Below are positions 34,270-43,967 of a stretch of DNA of 64,000 nucleotides, in pieces (the first letter of the stretch is position 1; the number at the start of each line of letters is the position of its first letter). Under the pieces are notes generated by a model. The model had not been told where the DNA came from. It saw only the letters and a program-made list of their open reading frames with translations, and did no database searches. Made by a program: the position numbers and the translations under genes. The stretch covers positions 1 to 64,000 of the forward strand of contig NZ_JAHBGC010000011.1 of the NCBI RefSeq assembly GCF_018390645.1, given 5' to 3'. Source of the stretch: Ancylobacter dichloromethanicus (lineage in GTDB: Bacteria; Pseudomonadota; Alphaproteobacteria; Rhizobiales; Xanthobacteraceae).

Positions 34270-35145
34270 ATGGCAGGACAGCCCATGACCGCCACCGCGA
34301 GGGCGATGACCGCCGAGGCGCCCGCCGGCGCGCCGCTGGCGGTGGCGCTCGACGACATCAGCATCAGCTTCGCCATCAAGGGACGGCCGGTGTTCAAGGC
34401 GGTGGCGCCGACCTCGCTGCATGTGAATGAGGGCGAGTTCGTCGCCATTGTCGGCCCCACCGGCTGCGGCAAGTCCACCCTGCTCAACGCCACGGCGGGC
34501 CTGCTGGCGCCGGCCGGCGGCACGGTGTCGATCTTCGGCGAGCCGCTTGTGGGGCTGAATGCGCGCGCGGGCTACCTTTTCCAGCAGGACGCGCTGATGC
34601 CGTGGAAGACGGCGCTGGACAATGTGGCGATCGCGCTGGAAATCGGCGGCCTGCGCCGCCTGGAGGCACAGACGCAGGCGCGGGAATGGCTGAAGCGGGT
34701 CGGCCTCGCCCGCTTCACCGAGCGCTACCCGCACGAGCTTTCCGGCGGCCAGAGGAAGCGCGTGGCGCTGGCGCAGATGCTGATCCGCCAGCCGAAGATC
34801 CTGCTCATGGACGAGCCCTTCGGCCCGCTCGACGCGCAGACAAGGCAGATCATGGGCACGCTGCTGCTGCGGCTGTGGGCGCAGGACCGCAAGGCGGTGC
34901 TGTTCGTCACCCATGACCTCGAGGAGGCGATCGCGCTTTCCGACCGCGTGGTCATCATGTCGGCCGGCCCGGAGGCACGGATCATCGGCGACTACCCGAT
35001 CGACCTCGCCCGCCCGCGCGATGCGGCGGAAATCCGGCTCGACCCGCGTTTCCATGCATTGCACCGGACGATCTGGAACCAGCTCAAGGCCGAGGTCGCC
35101 AAGACCTATGGCGACGAACTCGCCGCCGAGGAGGTGTCGTCGTGA
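34270..35145 (+). CDS. ABC transporter ATP-binding protein, nitrate/taurine (TauB/SsuB) type
   Basis: This ATPase subunit of 291 residues has Walker A GPTGCGKST at 62-70, the signature ELSGGQRKRVALAQML, Walker B ILLMDEPFGPLD and THDLEEAIALSDR. The AGYLFQQDALMPWKTALDNV segment is typical of the nitrate/sulfonate/taurine family. The first 20 residues are a variable tail; internal ATGs at codons 6 and 13 are possible starts. It overlaps the permease gene by 4 bases. The substrate is unknown. The operon with CoA-transferase and lyase suggests an organic acid rather than a sulfonate. Confidence 0.9.
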   Translation: MAGQPMTATARAMTAEAPAGAPLAVALDDISISFAIKGRPVFKAVAPTSLHVNEGEFVAIVGPTGCGKSTLLNATAGLLAPAGGTVSIFGEPLVGLNARAGYLFQQDALMPWKTALDNVAIALEIGGLRRLEAQTQAREWLKRVGLARFTERYPHELSGGQRKRVALAQMLIRQPKILLMDEPFGPLDAQTRQIMGTLLLRLWAQDRKAVLFVTHDLEEAIALSDRVVIMSAGPEARIIGDYPIDLARPRDAAEIRLDPRFHALHRTIWNQLKAEVAKTYGDELAAEEVSS

Positions 35146-35936
35146 AGCTGCATCCCGCCAGGCTGCTGTTCCTCCAGGTCCTCGTCGCGGTGGCCGCGCT
35201 CGCCATCTGGCATATCGGCGCGACGGTGCCGATCGGGGGCGACTATCTGCTGCCCGAGTTCTTCTTCTCCAAGCCGTGGGACGTGCTGGCGCGGGTGGTC
35301 GAGCTTTTCGTCTCTGGCACCATCTGGAAGCATCTCTGGATCACGCTGACCGAGACCGTGCTGGCCTTCCTCATCGGTTCCATCGGCGGCGTCGTCATCG
35401 GCTTCTGGTTCGCCCGCAAGCCGGTGGTGGCGGCGGTGTTCGACCCTTATGTGAAGATGGTCAACGCCCTGCCGCGCGTGGTGCTGGCGCCGATCTTCAT
35501 GCTGTGGCTCGGCCTCGGCATCTGGTCCAAGGTGGCGCTCGGGGTCACGCTGGTGTTCTTCATCGTGTTCTTCAACGTCTATCAGGGCGTGAAGGAGGTG
35601 AGCCCGGTGGTGCTCGCCAATGCCCGCATGATGGGGATGAACGAGCGCCAGCTGTTCCGCAACGTCTACTGGCCCTCGGCCATGTCGTGGATGTTCTCCT
35701 CGCTGCACACGGCGGTCGGCTTCGCGCTGGTGGGCGCGGTGGTGGGCGAATATCTCGGCTCGTCCGCCGGGCTCGGCTATCTCATCCACCAGGCCGAGGG
35801 CGTGTTCGACGTGACCGGCGTGTTCGCCGGCATGTTCATCCTCGCCGCCTTCGTGCTGGTCATCGACTGGGTGGTGACGCGGGTGGAGAAGCGCCTGCTG
35901 GTGTGGCGCCCGCAGGCGGCCAGCGAGCAGAACTGA
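35142..35936 (+). CDS. ABC transporter permease, nitrate/taurine (TauC/SsuC) type
   Basis: This inner-membrane permease of 264 residues has about six helices. The EAA loop region is VVLANARMMGMNERQLFRNVYWPSAM, and YVKMVNALPRVVLAPIFMLWLGLGIWSK is the family core. The GTG start overlaps the ATPase stop (GTGA), so the two are coupled. It forms the channel for the ligand carried by the binding protein encoded 33 bases downstream. Confidence 0.92.
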   Translation: MKLHPARLLFLQVLVAVAALAIWHIGATVPIGGDYLLPEFFFSKPWDVLARVVELFVSGTIWKHLWITLTETVLAFLIGSIGGVVIGFWFARKPVVAAVFDPYVKMVNALPRVVLAPIFMLWLGLGIWSKVALGVTLVFFIVFFNVYQGVKEVSPVVLANARMMGMNERQLFRNVYWPSAMSWMFSSLHTAVGFALVGAVVGEYLGSSAGLGYLIHQAEGVFDVTGVFAGMFILAAFVLVIDWVVTRVEKRLLVWRPQAASEQN

Positions 35937-35969
35937 GTATTCCAACGACAACAAACGGGAGGAAGTGCC

Positions 35970-36989
35970 ATGAAGATGCGTACCCTGCTGCTGGCGGCAA
36001 GCCTGCTCATTCCCGCGCTCGGTGCGGCGCAGGCCGGCGAGATCGAGAAGCCGAACCTGACGCTCGGCGTCGGCGGCAAGCCGCTGCTCTATTATCTGCC
36101 GCTGACGCTGGCCGAGCGGCTCGGCTACTTCAAGGATGAGGGGCTGACGGTCGAGATCAATGATTTCGGCGGCGGCTCGAAGTCGCTGCAGGCGCTGATC
36201 GGCGGCTCGGTGGACGCGGTCACCGGTGCCTATGAGCACACGATCCGCATGCAGGACAAGAAGCAGGACATCCGCGCCGTCATCGACCTCGGCCGCTATC
36301 CCGGCATCGTGGTGGGCGTGAGCAAGCGCAAGGCGGACACGATCAAATCCGTGGCCGACCTCAAGGGCGCCAAGATCGGCGTCACCGCGCCGGGCTCCTC
36401 CACCTATATTCTCGTCCAATACCTGATGATCAAGAACGGCATGTCGCCGGACGACGCCTCCTTCATCGGAGTCGGCAGCGGCGCCTCGGCGGTGGCGGCG
36501 ATGCAGAAGGGCGAGATCGACGCCATCTCGCATCTCGACCCGGTCATCTCCAAGCTGCAGGACATGGGCGAGCTGACTGTGCTGGTCGACACCCGCACCA
36601 CGGCCGGCACCGAGGCGGTGTTCGGCGGGATGAACCCGGCGGCCGTGCTCTACTTCAAGGAGAGCTTCATCAAGGCCAATCCGAACACCGTGCAGGCGCT
36701 CACCAACGCCTTCTACAAGACGCTGAAATGGCTGGAGAAGGCGACCCCCGAAGAGGTGGCGGCGACGGTGCCGCAGGAATACTGGCTGGGCGACAAGGAC
36801 CTCTACATCAAGGCGTTCAACGCCACGCGCGAAGCCTATTCGACCGACGGCAACATCAATGAGGCGAGCATGAAGAGCGCGCTGAACCTGATCGCCACCA
36901 CCGATCCGAAGATCGACCCGGCGAAGATCGACCTGTCGAAGACCTTTGACGGCTCCTTCCTCGCCAAGGCGAAGGCGGCCACCAACTAG
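35970..36989 (+). CDS. ABC transporter binding protein, NMT1/TauA-like
   Basis: This periplasmic binding protein of 339 residues has a Sec signal peptide (MKMRTLLLAASLLIPALG, cut after AQA near residue 23). It carries the NMT1/SsuA-like fold: LYYLPLTLAERLGYFKDEGL, ALIGGSVDAVTGAYEH and SVADLKGAKIGVTAPGSSTY. GGGAGGAA precedes the ATG. It is the last gene of the CoA-transferase operon. The ligand is not known. This family covers aliphatic sulfonates, thiamine precursors, phthalates and other aromatic or branched acids. Confidence 0.92.
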   Translation: MKMRTLLLAASLLIPALGAAQAGEIEKPNLTLGVGGKPLLYYLPLTLAERLGYFKDEGLTVEINDFGGGSKSLQALIGGSVDAVTGAYEHTIRMQDKKQDIRAVIDLGRYPGIVVGVSKRKADTIKSVADLKGAKIGVTAPGSSTYILVQYLMIKNGMSPDDASFIGVGSGASAVAAMQKGEIDAISHLDPVISKLQDMGELTVLVDTRTTAGTEAVFGGMNPAAVLYFKESFIKANPNTVQALTNAFYKTLKWLEKATPEEVAATVPQEYWLGDKDLYIKAFNATREAYSTDGNINEASMKSALNLIATTDPKIDPAKIDLSKTFDGSFLAKAKAATN

Positions 36990-37004
36990 GCCTCTTCTTT
37001 CCGG

Positions 37005-37027
37005 ACGGGCCGGCGCGGCCGGCCCGT
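37005..37027. terminator. Hairpin between convergent binding-protein and MocR genes
   Basis: ACGGGCCGGC (37005-37014) and GCCGGCCCGT (37018-37027) form a perfect ten-base-pair stem with a three-base loop, between the stops of two convergent genes. It lacks a clear T run on either side, so termination strength is uncertain. It may serve both strands. Confidence 0.45.
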
Positions 37028-37030
37028 TCG

Positions 37031-38602
37031 TCAGGCCGCGGTGGCGGGTGCCGCGCCGCCGCGCATGTCCACCAGCACCTTGCGCAGCCGCTCCACCCCC
37101 TCGTCGATCTGGCGTGGCGCGAACGGGCTGAAGCCGAGCGTGATGTAGTCATCGACATCCGTGTCGGGATGGCGCGCCAGCGCCGAGAGCGGCATGATCT
37201 CCAGCCCCGCGCGTGCCGCCGCCTTGGCCAGCGCGCGGGCGCTGAGGCCGGGGGCGAGGCGGGCGACGATCTCCATGCCGGTATCGGTGGGCTGCGCGGT
37301 CATGAAATCGCCGAGCCGGCCGCCGACCCGCGCCAGCAGATGCGCCTGGCGCTGGGCGTAGAGCTTGCGCATCTTGCGCACGTGGCTGGCGAAATGGCCT
37401 TCCTGCATGAAGCGCGCGACCAGCACCTGTTCGAGGATCGGCGAGTAGCGTCCGACCACGGTGCGGGCCGAGACGAAGGCCTCGACCAGCGGCGCCGGCA
37501 CGATGGCGAAGCCGAGCCGCAGGGCGGGAAACAGCGTCTTGCTGAAGGTGCCGAGATAGAGCACGTGGCGCCCGCGATCGAGGGCGTAGAGCGCGGGCAG
37601 CGGGCGGCCGGCATAGCGGAACTCGCTGTCGTAATCGTCCTCGATGATCCAGCTCCCGGTCCGCTGTGCCCAGTCGACCAGCGCGTGGCGCCGTTCCAGC
37701 GAAAGCGACATGCCGAGCGGGAACTGCTTGGAGGGGGAGACATAGGCCATGCGCGCATGAGGGGCGCGGGCGAGCGCGCGCTCGACATCGAGCCCGTCGC
37801 CATCGACCGCCACCGGCACCGGGGTGGCGCCGGTGGCGATGGTCGAGGCGTAGATGCCGTCATAGCCGGGATCCTCGCAGATCACCTCGTCCTCGGGCAT
37901 GAGCAGCAGACGGCAGGCGAGGTCGATCGCCTGCTGGGCGCCGGCGAAGACGATGACATTGTCGGCCGAGCAGTCGATGCCGCGTCCGGAGGAGACGTGC
38001 CGGGCGATGGCTTCGCGGAGCGGCGCGTAGCCCTGCGGGTCGCCCTCGCCCATCAGGTGGTTGGCGGTGTCGGCATCGAGCTTGCGGTAGAGGTCGGCGG
38101 CGAGCTTGGCCCAGAGCTGCACCGGAAACGCGTCGAGCGCCGGGAAGTTGGAGCGGAACGGCACCGGCCGGCGCATGTGGCGCAGCGTCTGCGGCGCATG
38201 GGCGAGGGCACCGCCGAAATCGGGCCGGGCGCCTTCCGGCTCCGGGTCCTCGATCGCCACGCCGAGCTCGGCGCTGCGGTCGAGGCTGCCGGCGGCGCGG
38301 ATCGCGGGGTTGATGCGCGGCGCGGCCGGCTCGACCACCTCGGCCGGCGGCTGGCGCGAGACATAGGTGCCGGAGCCGGAGAGGCCTTCCAGATAGCCCT
38401 CGGCCGCCAGTTGCTCGAAGGCCAGCATGATGGTGTTGCGCGAGACCCCGAGCGACTGGGCGAGGTCGCGCGTCGACGGTAGCCGCTGGCCGGGCTTGAT
38501 CGCCCCGCTGACGATTTCCGCCGCCAGCCCCTGATAGATCTGCCGGTAGAGCGGCGAATCCGGCCGGCGCTCCAGGTTCAGGCCCAGCGCATCGAGCAAC
38601 AC
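37031..38602 (-). CDS. MocR/PdxR-family regulator (GntR helix-turn-helix plus aminotransferase domain)
   Basis: This is a transcription regulator of 523 residues. The N-terminal GntR domain reads PLYRQIYQGLAAEIVSGAIKP through LGVSRNTIMLAFEQLAAEGY. The C-terminal fold-type I aminotransferase-like domain includes the PLP-lysine region YLGTFSKTLFPALRLGF. MocR proteins sense PLP or a PLP-amine adduct and control vitamin B6, GABA or taurine genes. I start at GTG 38602, which has GGAGG 7 bases before it, rather than at a TTG at 38653. It is the last gene after the Pot-type importer, so it may regulate that operon. Confidence 0.88.
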   Translation of the reverse strand: MLLDALGLNLERRPDSPLYRQIYQGLAAEIVSGAIKPGQRLPSTRDLAQSLGVSRNTIMLAFEQLAAEGYLEGLSGSGTYVSRQPPAEVVEPAAPRINPAIRAAGSLDRSAELGVAIEDPEPEGARPDFGGALAHAPQTLRHMRRPVPFRSNFPALDAFPVQLWAKLAADLYRKLDADTANHLMGEGDPQGYAPLREAIARHVSSGRGIDCSADNVIVFAGAQQAIDLACRLLLMPEDEVICEDPGYDGIYASTIATGATPVPVAVDGDGLDVERALARAPHARMAYVSPSKQFPLGMSLSLERRHALVDWAQRTGSWIIEDDYDSEFRYAGRPLPALYALDRGRHVLYLGTFSKTLFPALRLGFAIVPAPLVEAFVSARTVVGRYSPILEQVLVARFMQEGHFASHVRKMRKLYAQRQAHLLARVGGRLGDFMTAQPTDTGMEIVARLAPGLSARALAKAAARAGLEIMPLSALARHPDTDVDDYITLGFSPFAPRQIDEGVERLRKVLVDMRGGAAPATAA

Positions 38603-38678
38603 CTCGTGTCCTCCGCGATTCAAGCCCCCTTGGTCCCGCGCAGTCCGAGGCAATCGCCGTGCCAGAGGCGGGAGGGCC

Positions 38679-39509
38679 CTACACCGCCCGTTCGCGTTCC
38701 GGCCGGTGGCCGAAGCTGGCCCTGCCGGTGAGCATCAGCACGAACATCAGCCCGAGCCCGAGCACCACCACGAGATTGACGGCCGTGGCCAGCGCATAGA
38801 GCTCGGGCTTCACCCCGTAGCGCAGCGCCCCCCAGGCGACCGAGGGCAGGGTCGGCGTCGCCCCCAGAAGATAGAAGGAAATCTCCAGATTGTTGAAGGC
38901 CATGATGAAGGTGACGATGAAGGCGCCGAGCAGGCCCGGCCAGATCAGCGGCAGTGTCACCTCGAAGAAGGTGCGCGAAGGCGAGGCGCCGAACACCATC
39001 GCCGCGTCGTCCAGCCGCCAGTCATAGCGGTAGAGCTGGGTCGCGATGATGAGCAGCGCGTAGCTGAAGCCGTGCACCGCATTGGCGAGGATGGCCGAGA
39101 CCAGGTTGCCCTGCAGTTCCAGCACCAGCCCGTTGAAGATCAGCGAGGCGATGCCGACCAGCACCTCGGCGACGAAGAGCGGCGCGATGAACAGGGTGAG
39201 GTAGAGGCCCGCCCGCTGCCCGGCATGGCGCATCAACCCCAAAGTCGCCGCCGCCGCCAGCAGGGTAGCCAGCGCCGCCGCTCCGATGCCGAGCAGCAGG
39301 CTGTTGAAGAAGGCGGTCTGGTACAGCGAATTGCCGAACAGCCGGCCGAACGTGTCCAGCGTCCAGCGCGGCGGGTAGGGGAAGGTGTGGTTCTTCGCGA
39401 AGGAGCCGAGGCCGATATGCAGGATCGGCAGATAGAGGAAGAGATAGGAGACGACGAGCGTGGCCAGCAGGGCATATTTGCCGAGCCTCTTCTTGAGGGT
39501 GGCGTGCAT
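38679..39509 (-). CDS. ABC transporter permease, PotC type (second amine importer)
   Basis: This inner-membrane permease of 276 residues has six helices. The EAA loop is LDDAAMVFGASPSRTFFEVTLPLIWPG. Its ATG (39509) shares one base with the stop of the upstream permease (TGATG), so the two are coupled. It is the last transporter gene of the operon binding protein, ATPase, permease, permease. The neighbouring aminotransferase and MocR regulator suggest an amine or amino acid as ligand. Confidence 0.9.
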   Translation of the reverse strand: MHATLKKRLGKYALLATLVVSYLFLYLPILHIGLGSFAKNHTFPYPPRWTLDTFGRLFGNSLYQTAFFNSLLLGIGAAALATLLAAAATLGLMRHAGQRAGLYLTLFIAPLFVAEVLVGIASLIFNGLVLELQGNLVSAILANAVHGFSYALLIIATQLYRYDWRLDDAAMVFGASPSRTFFEVTLPLIWPGLLGAFIVTFIMAFNNLEISFYLLGATPTLPSVAWGALRYGVKPELYALATAVNLVVVLGLGLMFVLMLTGRASFGHRPERERAV

Positions 39510-40365
39510 CAGCCCCTCCCCAGTCCGGTGAAGCCGGTGCGGCGCAGATTGACCCGCATGCCGACCAGAAGCACCGCGACGATGGAGGTGAGGAACAGCA
39601 CCACGCCCATCGCCGCGCCGAGCGCCCAGGTGCCGGATTCGCCGAATTGCTGCGCCATCGCCATGCCGTAGAGCGTGCCGTTCGGCCCACCGAGGAAGCG
39701 CGGGGCGAGCGTTGCCGACAGGCAAGGGATGAAGCACAGGGCGAAGCCGATCAGCGTGCCGAACAGGTTCAGCGGCCAGGTCACCTCGACGAAGGCGCGC
39801 AGCGGGCTGGCGCCGAAGATCTTGGCGGCGTCGATCAGCCTCGCGTCGAAGTTCAGCAGCGACAGGTAGATCACCGTCACCACGATCGGCAGGTAGAGAT
39901 AGACGAGGCCGATGGCGCTGGCGACGTTGGTGTACATGATGAAGCGCAGCGGCGCGCTGCCGAGCGCCATCAGTACCGCATTGATCAGGCCGAGGGGGCC
40001 GAGGAGACCCTGCAGCGCGATGACCCGCAGCACCTCGCCAGTGAGGAACGGCACGGCGAAGGCGAGGGTGAGGAGGAGCCGGTAGCGCCCGCCATAGAGG
40101 ATGATGGCGTAGCTCACCGGCCAGGCGATGAGGATCGACACCAGCGAGACGACGCCTGCCATCACCAGCGAACGGATCAGGAAGGTGACATAGGCCCCGC
40201 CGGTCGCCAAGGTGACGTAATTGCCGACATTCCACTCCTGGACGATGTGGTAGTTTTCGGTCCGCCAGAAACTCAGCACCACCATGGAGAGCAGCGGCAC
40301 CACGAACAGCGCCAGCAGGAACACGGTGGGCACGCCGAGAAGAAGGGCCGCCGCCCAGCGCCTCC

Positions 40366-40369
<4 letters not shown>
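39509..40369 (-). CDS. ABC transporter permease, PotB type (second amine importer)
   Basis: This inner-membrane permease of 286 residues has the typical PotB layout without the large insert seen in the permease at 3592. Its EAA loop is LIDAAKIFGASPLRAFVEVTWPL. The start overlaps the stop of the ATPase gene by 4 bases (ATGA). With the next permease it forms the membrane pore of the importer. Confidence 0.9.
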
Positions 40370-41436
<1,067 letters not shown>

Positions 41437-41510
41437 GTATCAGGCTCCCGGAATGTCAGGTCGAAGGACAGGGCGCGGCGGCCGGCGCGAGGCCCCGGCC
41501 GCCGGCGCAC

Positions 41511-42734
41511 TCAGGCGGCCTGCATCCGCGACCACACCCGCTCCCATTTCTCGGTCGAGGAGGGCTGGTCGAACATGTACATCTTGGACAATTCGCCGGT
41601 GCGGTCCATCAGGTAGAGCGCCTGTTCCTCCGGGGTCGACAGGCTGCGAATGTCGATGGTGGTCGAGCAGCCGCTGGCCAGCGCGATCTTCTTCATCGTC
41701 TCCGGCGTGATCATGGTGTCGATGAAGCTCTGGCAGACATCCAGCATCGCCCCGTCCGGCACGCCGGAGGAGACCAGCCAGGTGTCGACCCAGCCGAGCC
41801 CGCCTTCCCTGGGCACCAGCGTGTGGGCGAAGGTGGTGTCGATCTCGCCCTTCGCTTTCTTGGCGAGAAGCTGACGGTAGACCTGGGCAAATTCCGGCGC
41901 CGCGATCACCGCGCCGCTTTCCAGCAGCTGCGCCAGCGTGGCGTTGTCCTGGTAGCGGGTGAGCAGGAGCGCCTTCTGCTCGATCAGCAGCTTCTCGACC
42001 CCGGCCAGTTCCTCGTCGGTGAGGTCATAGGGGTTGAACGGCTTGCCGTTCGGGCGCGGCTTGTCGATCGTGCCCATGCGGGTGGCGACCAGGATGCCGG
42101 CCAGCGCGATGTTCTCCTCGAAGCGGGCGCTGGTGGAGAGGCGGCCGGCATAGGCGGGATCGAACAGGCAGGCGATGCTGTTCGCCTTGTCGGCCGGCAT
42201 CTCGGCAGTGTTGTAGGTGATGCCGTAGCTGCCCCAGCAGAACGGCACGCCGAAATCGACGCCGGTGGCCGCGTCGGTCAGCAGCTTGAACTCGGCCGGC
42301 TTGAACACCGGGAAGAGGTGCTCGGTGGCGGGGATCTTGGCGTAGTCGACGTCGCGGATCAGCTTCTCGCGGTAATACAGGCTCGGCCAGAAGCCGTCCG
42401 CCTGCACCAGGTCGAAATCCTTGGTGCCGCCGACGCGCAGCTTGTTGTAGGCCTCGGAATTGCCGTCGAAGAAGGTCGGGGCGAATTTGACGCCGTGCTT
42501 CTCCTCGAAGGCGGCGATCACGTCGGGCAGCAGATAGCCCTCCCACATCAGCGCGCGCAGTTGCGAAGGTGCGGCGGAGGCGGGGCGGACATAGGGCGCG
42601 GCAAGCGTGACCAGCGCGCCGGCGGCGATCGTCTTGAGAACGTCGCGGCGGTCGACGGAAATGCCCGTGCGCGGCGTCCCGTCCTGAATGTCCGGCGTGG
42701 AAGCGGCGGCGGAAATCGGCTGAAGCGGCTTCAT
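41511..42734 (-). CDS. ABC transporter binding protein, PotD-like, Tat signal (second amine importer)
   Basis: This periplasmic binding protein of 407 residues has an extended N-terminus before a twin-arginine-like signal, DRRDVLKTIAAGALVTLAAP, cut after RPASA. The mature chain (LRALMWEGYLLPDVIAAFEE) matches extracellular solute-binding family 1/8, close to spermidine/putrescine binders. The 30 residues before the RR motif are unusual, and an internal start cannot be excluded. It heads the transporter part of an operon downstream of a class IV aminotransferase gene. Confidence 0.9.
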   Translation of the reverse strand: MKPLQPISAAASTPDIQDGTPRTGISVDRRDVLKTIAAGALVTLAAPYVRPASAAPSQLRALMWEGYLLPDVIAAFEEKHGVKFAPTFFDGNSEAYNKLRVGGTKDFDLVQADGFWPSLYYREKLIRDVDYAKIPATEHLFPVFKPAEFKLLTDAATGVDFGVPFCWGSYGITYNTAEMPADKANSIACLFDPAYAGRLSTSARFEENIALAGILVATRMGTIDKPRPNGKPFNPYDLTDEELAGVEKLLIEQKALLLTRYQDNATLAQLLESGAVIAAPEFAQVYRQLLAKKAKGEIDTTFAHTLVPREGGLGWVDTWLVSSGVPDGAMLDVCQSFIDTMITPETMKKIALASGCSTTIDIRSLSTPEEQALYLMDRTGELSKMYMFDQPSSTEKWERVWSRMQAA

Positions 42735-42876
42735 GTTCCTGTCCCCTGTTGTCTATGTGGCAGTGACCTTCGGCGGGAACCGCCCGACCCCTCGTCTCCT
42801 GCCGAAAGCGCGGCCCCGGCGGCACAGGCCTCGGACGATTCCGGCCCGGGGTCCGCTCAGTGCATCGGCGCGGCGC

Positions 42877-43818
42877 TCAGGCGGCAGCGGCGAAGGGGTT
42901 GTCGGCGTCGGCATAGTTGACCGGCGTCATGTGCCAGCCTTCCTTGTGCTTGCGCCAATAGGTTTCCTTGATCTTCGCGCTGATCGGGCCGGGGCGGTCG
43001 TTGCCGTAGATGCGCTCATTGACCCGCGAACAGGGCATGACGCCACCGGCGGTGGTGGTGGTGAACACCTCGTCGGCGTCCATCAGTTCCTCGAAGGTGA
43101 CCGGCGCCACCTTGCCCTCCAGCCCGAGCTCGGGACAGAGGTCGAGCACGGCGAGGCGGGTGATGCCGCGCAGGGCGCCGCGATCGGGGGTGATGACCTC
43201 GTTGCCCTTGACGATGAACACGTTGAAGCCGGCGCCCTCGGTGAGGTAGCCCTCGGCGTCGAGCAGGATGGCGGTATCGAAGCCCTTGTCCTTGGCCTCG
43301 AACATGCCACGGGTGAAGTCGCGCCACATATAGTTCTTCAGCGTCGGGTCGAGCGAATCCTGCGAGATGCGCGGCACCTGCGCGACCAGCAGATGGGCGC
43401 CGCGTGCCTGCACGTCGGGCTTGATCACGTCGACCCACGGCACCGCATAGGCGATGAAGGTGTTGTCGCAGTCGTCGGGATCGCGCGAGCCATAGACGCG
43501 CGGCACGCCGCGGGTGGAAATCATGGCCACGAAGGCGTCCTTCAGGCCGGACAGGGCCACCACCTTGCCGAGGATGGTGCGCATCTCACCGCGCGACACG
43601 CCGGGGTCCAGGCGATAGCCCTCCAGCGAGCGGTGGAAGCGGTCGAGGTGGTCTTCGAGGCGGAAGAAGCCGCCATCGGTGACGTGGACCACGTCATAGG
43701 TGACGTCGGAATGGGTGAAGCCCCAGTCGCCGACCGGGACCTTGGCCTCCGAGATCGGGACATACTGGCCGTTGATGTAGGCGGCGCCTTTGGAAAAGTC
43801 GCTCTTCGCCTCTGTCAT
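42877..43818 (-). CDS. PLP-dependent aminotransferase, fold type IV (class IV)
   Basis: This transaminase of 313 residues belongs to the branched-chain/D-amino-acid family. K161 in LDPTLKNYMWRDF is the PLP lysine. EGYLTEGAGFNVFIVKGNEV and PDRGALRGITRLAVLDL are the conserved cofactor-binding blocks. The N-terminal VGDWGFTHSDVTYDVVHV resembles (R)-amine and D-amino-acid transaminases more than IlvE, but this cannot be settled by eye. It lies between a CoA-transferase and the Pot-type importer on the same strand. It probably removes the amino group from the imported compound. Confidence 0.88.
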   Translation of the reverse strand: MTEAKSDFSKGAAYINGQYVPISEAKVPVGDWGFTHSDVTYDVVHVTDGGFFRLEDHLDRFHRSLEGYRLDPGVSRGEMRTILGKVVALSGLKDAFVAMISTRGVPRVYGSRDPDDCDNTFIAYAVPWVDVIKPDVQARGAHLLVAQVPRISQDSLDPTLKNYMWRDFTRGMFEAKDKGFDTAILLDAEGYLTEGAGFNVFIVKGNEVITPDRGALRGITRLAVLDLCPELGLEGKVAPVTFEELMDADEVFTTTTAGGVMPCSRVNERIYGNDRPGPISAKIKETYWRKHKEGWHMTPVNYADADNPFAAAA

Positions 43819-43967
43819 CGCATGCACTCCAGGCAGGATCGTTGCGCCATTGCGAGACGCAGCGTGGCCCAGCGGCCCGCAGCCAGAAAGTGCCGCTTGC
43901 CTGAAAAATGACAGTGCCAATTTCGCGGGCATAATGCCGGGGTGGGTCGCCTGGCATGGAGCTGCCG

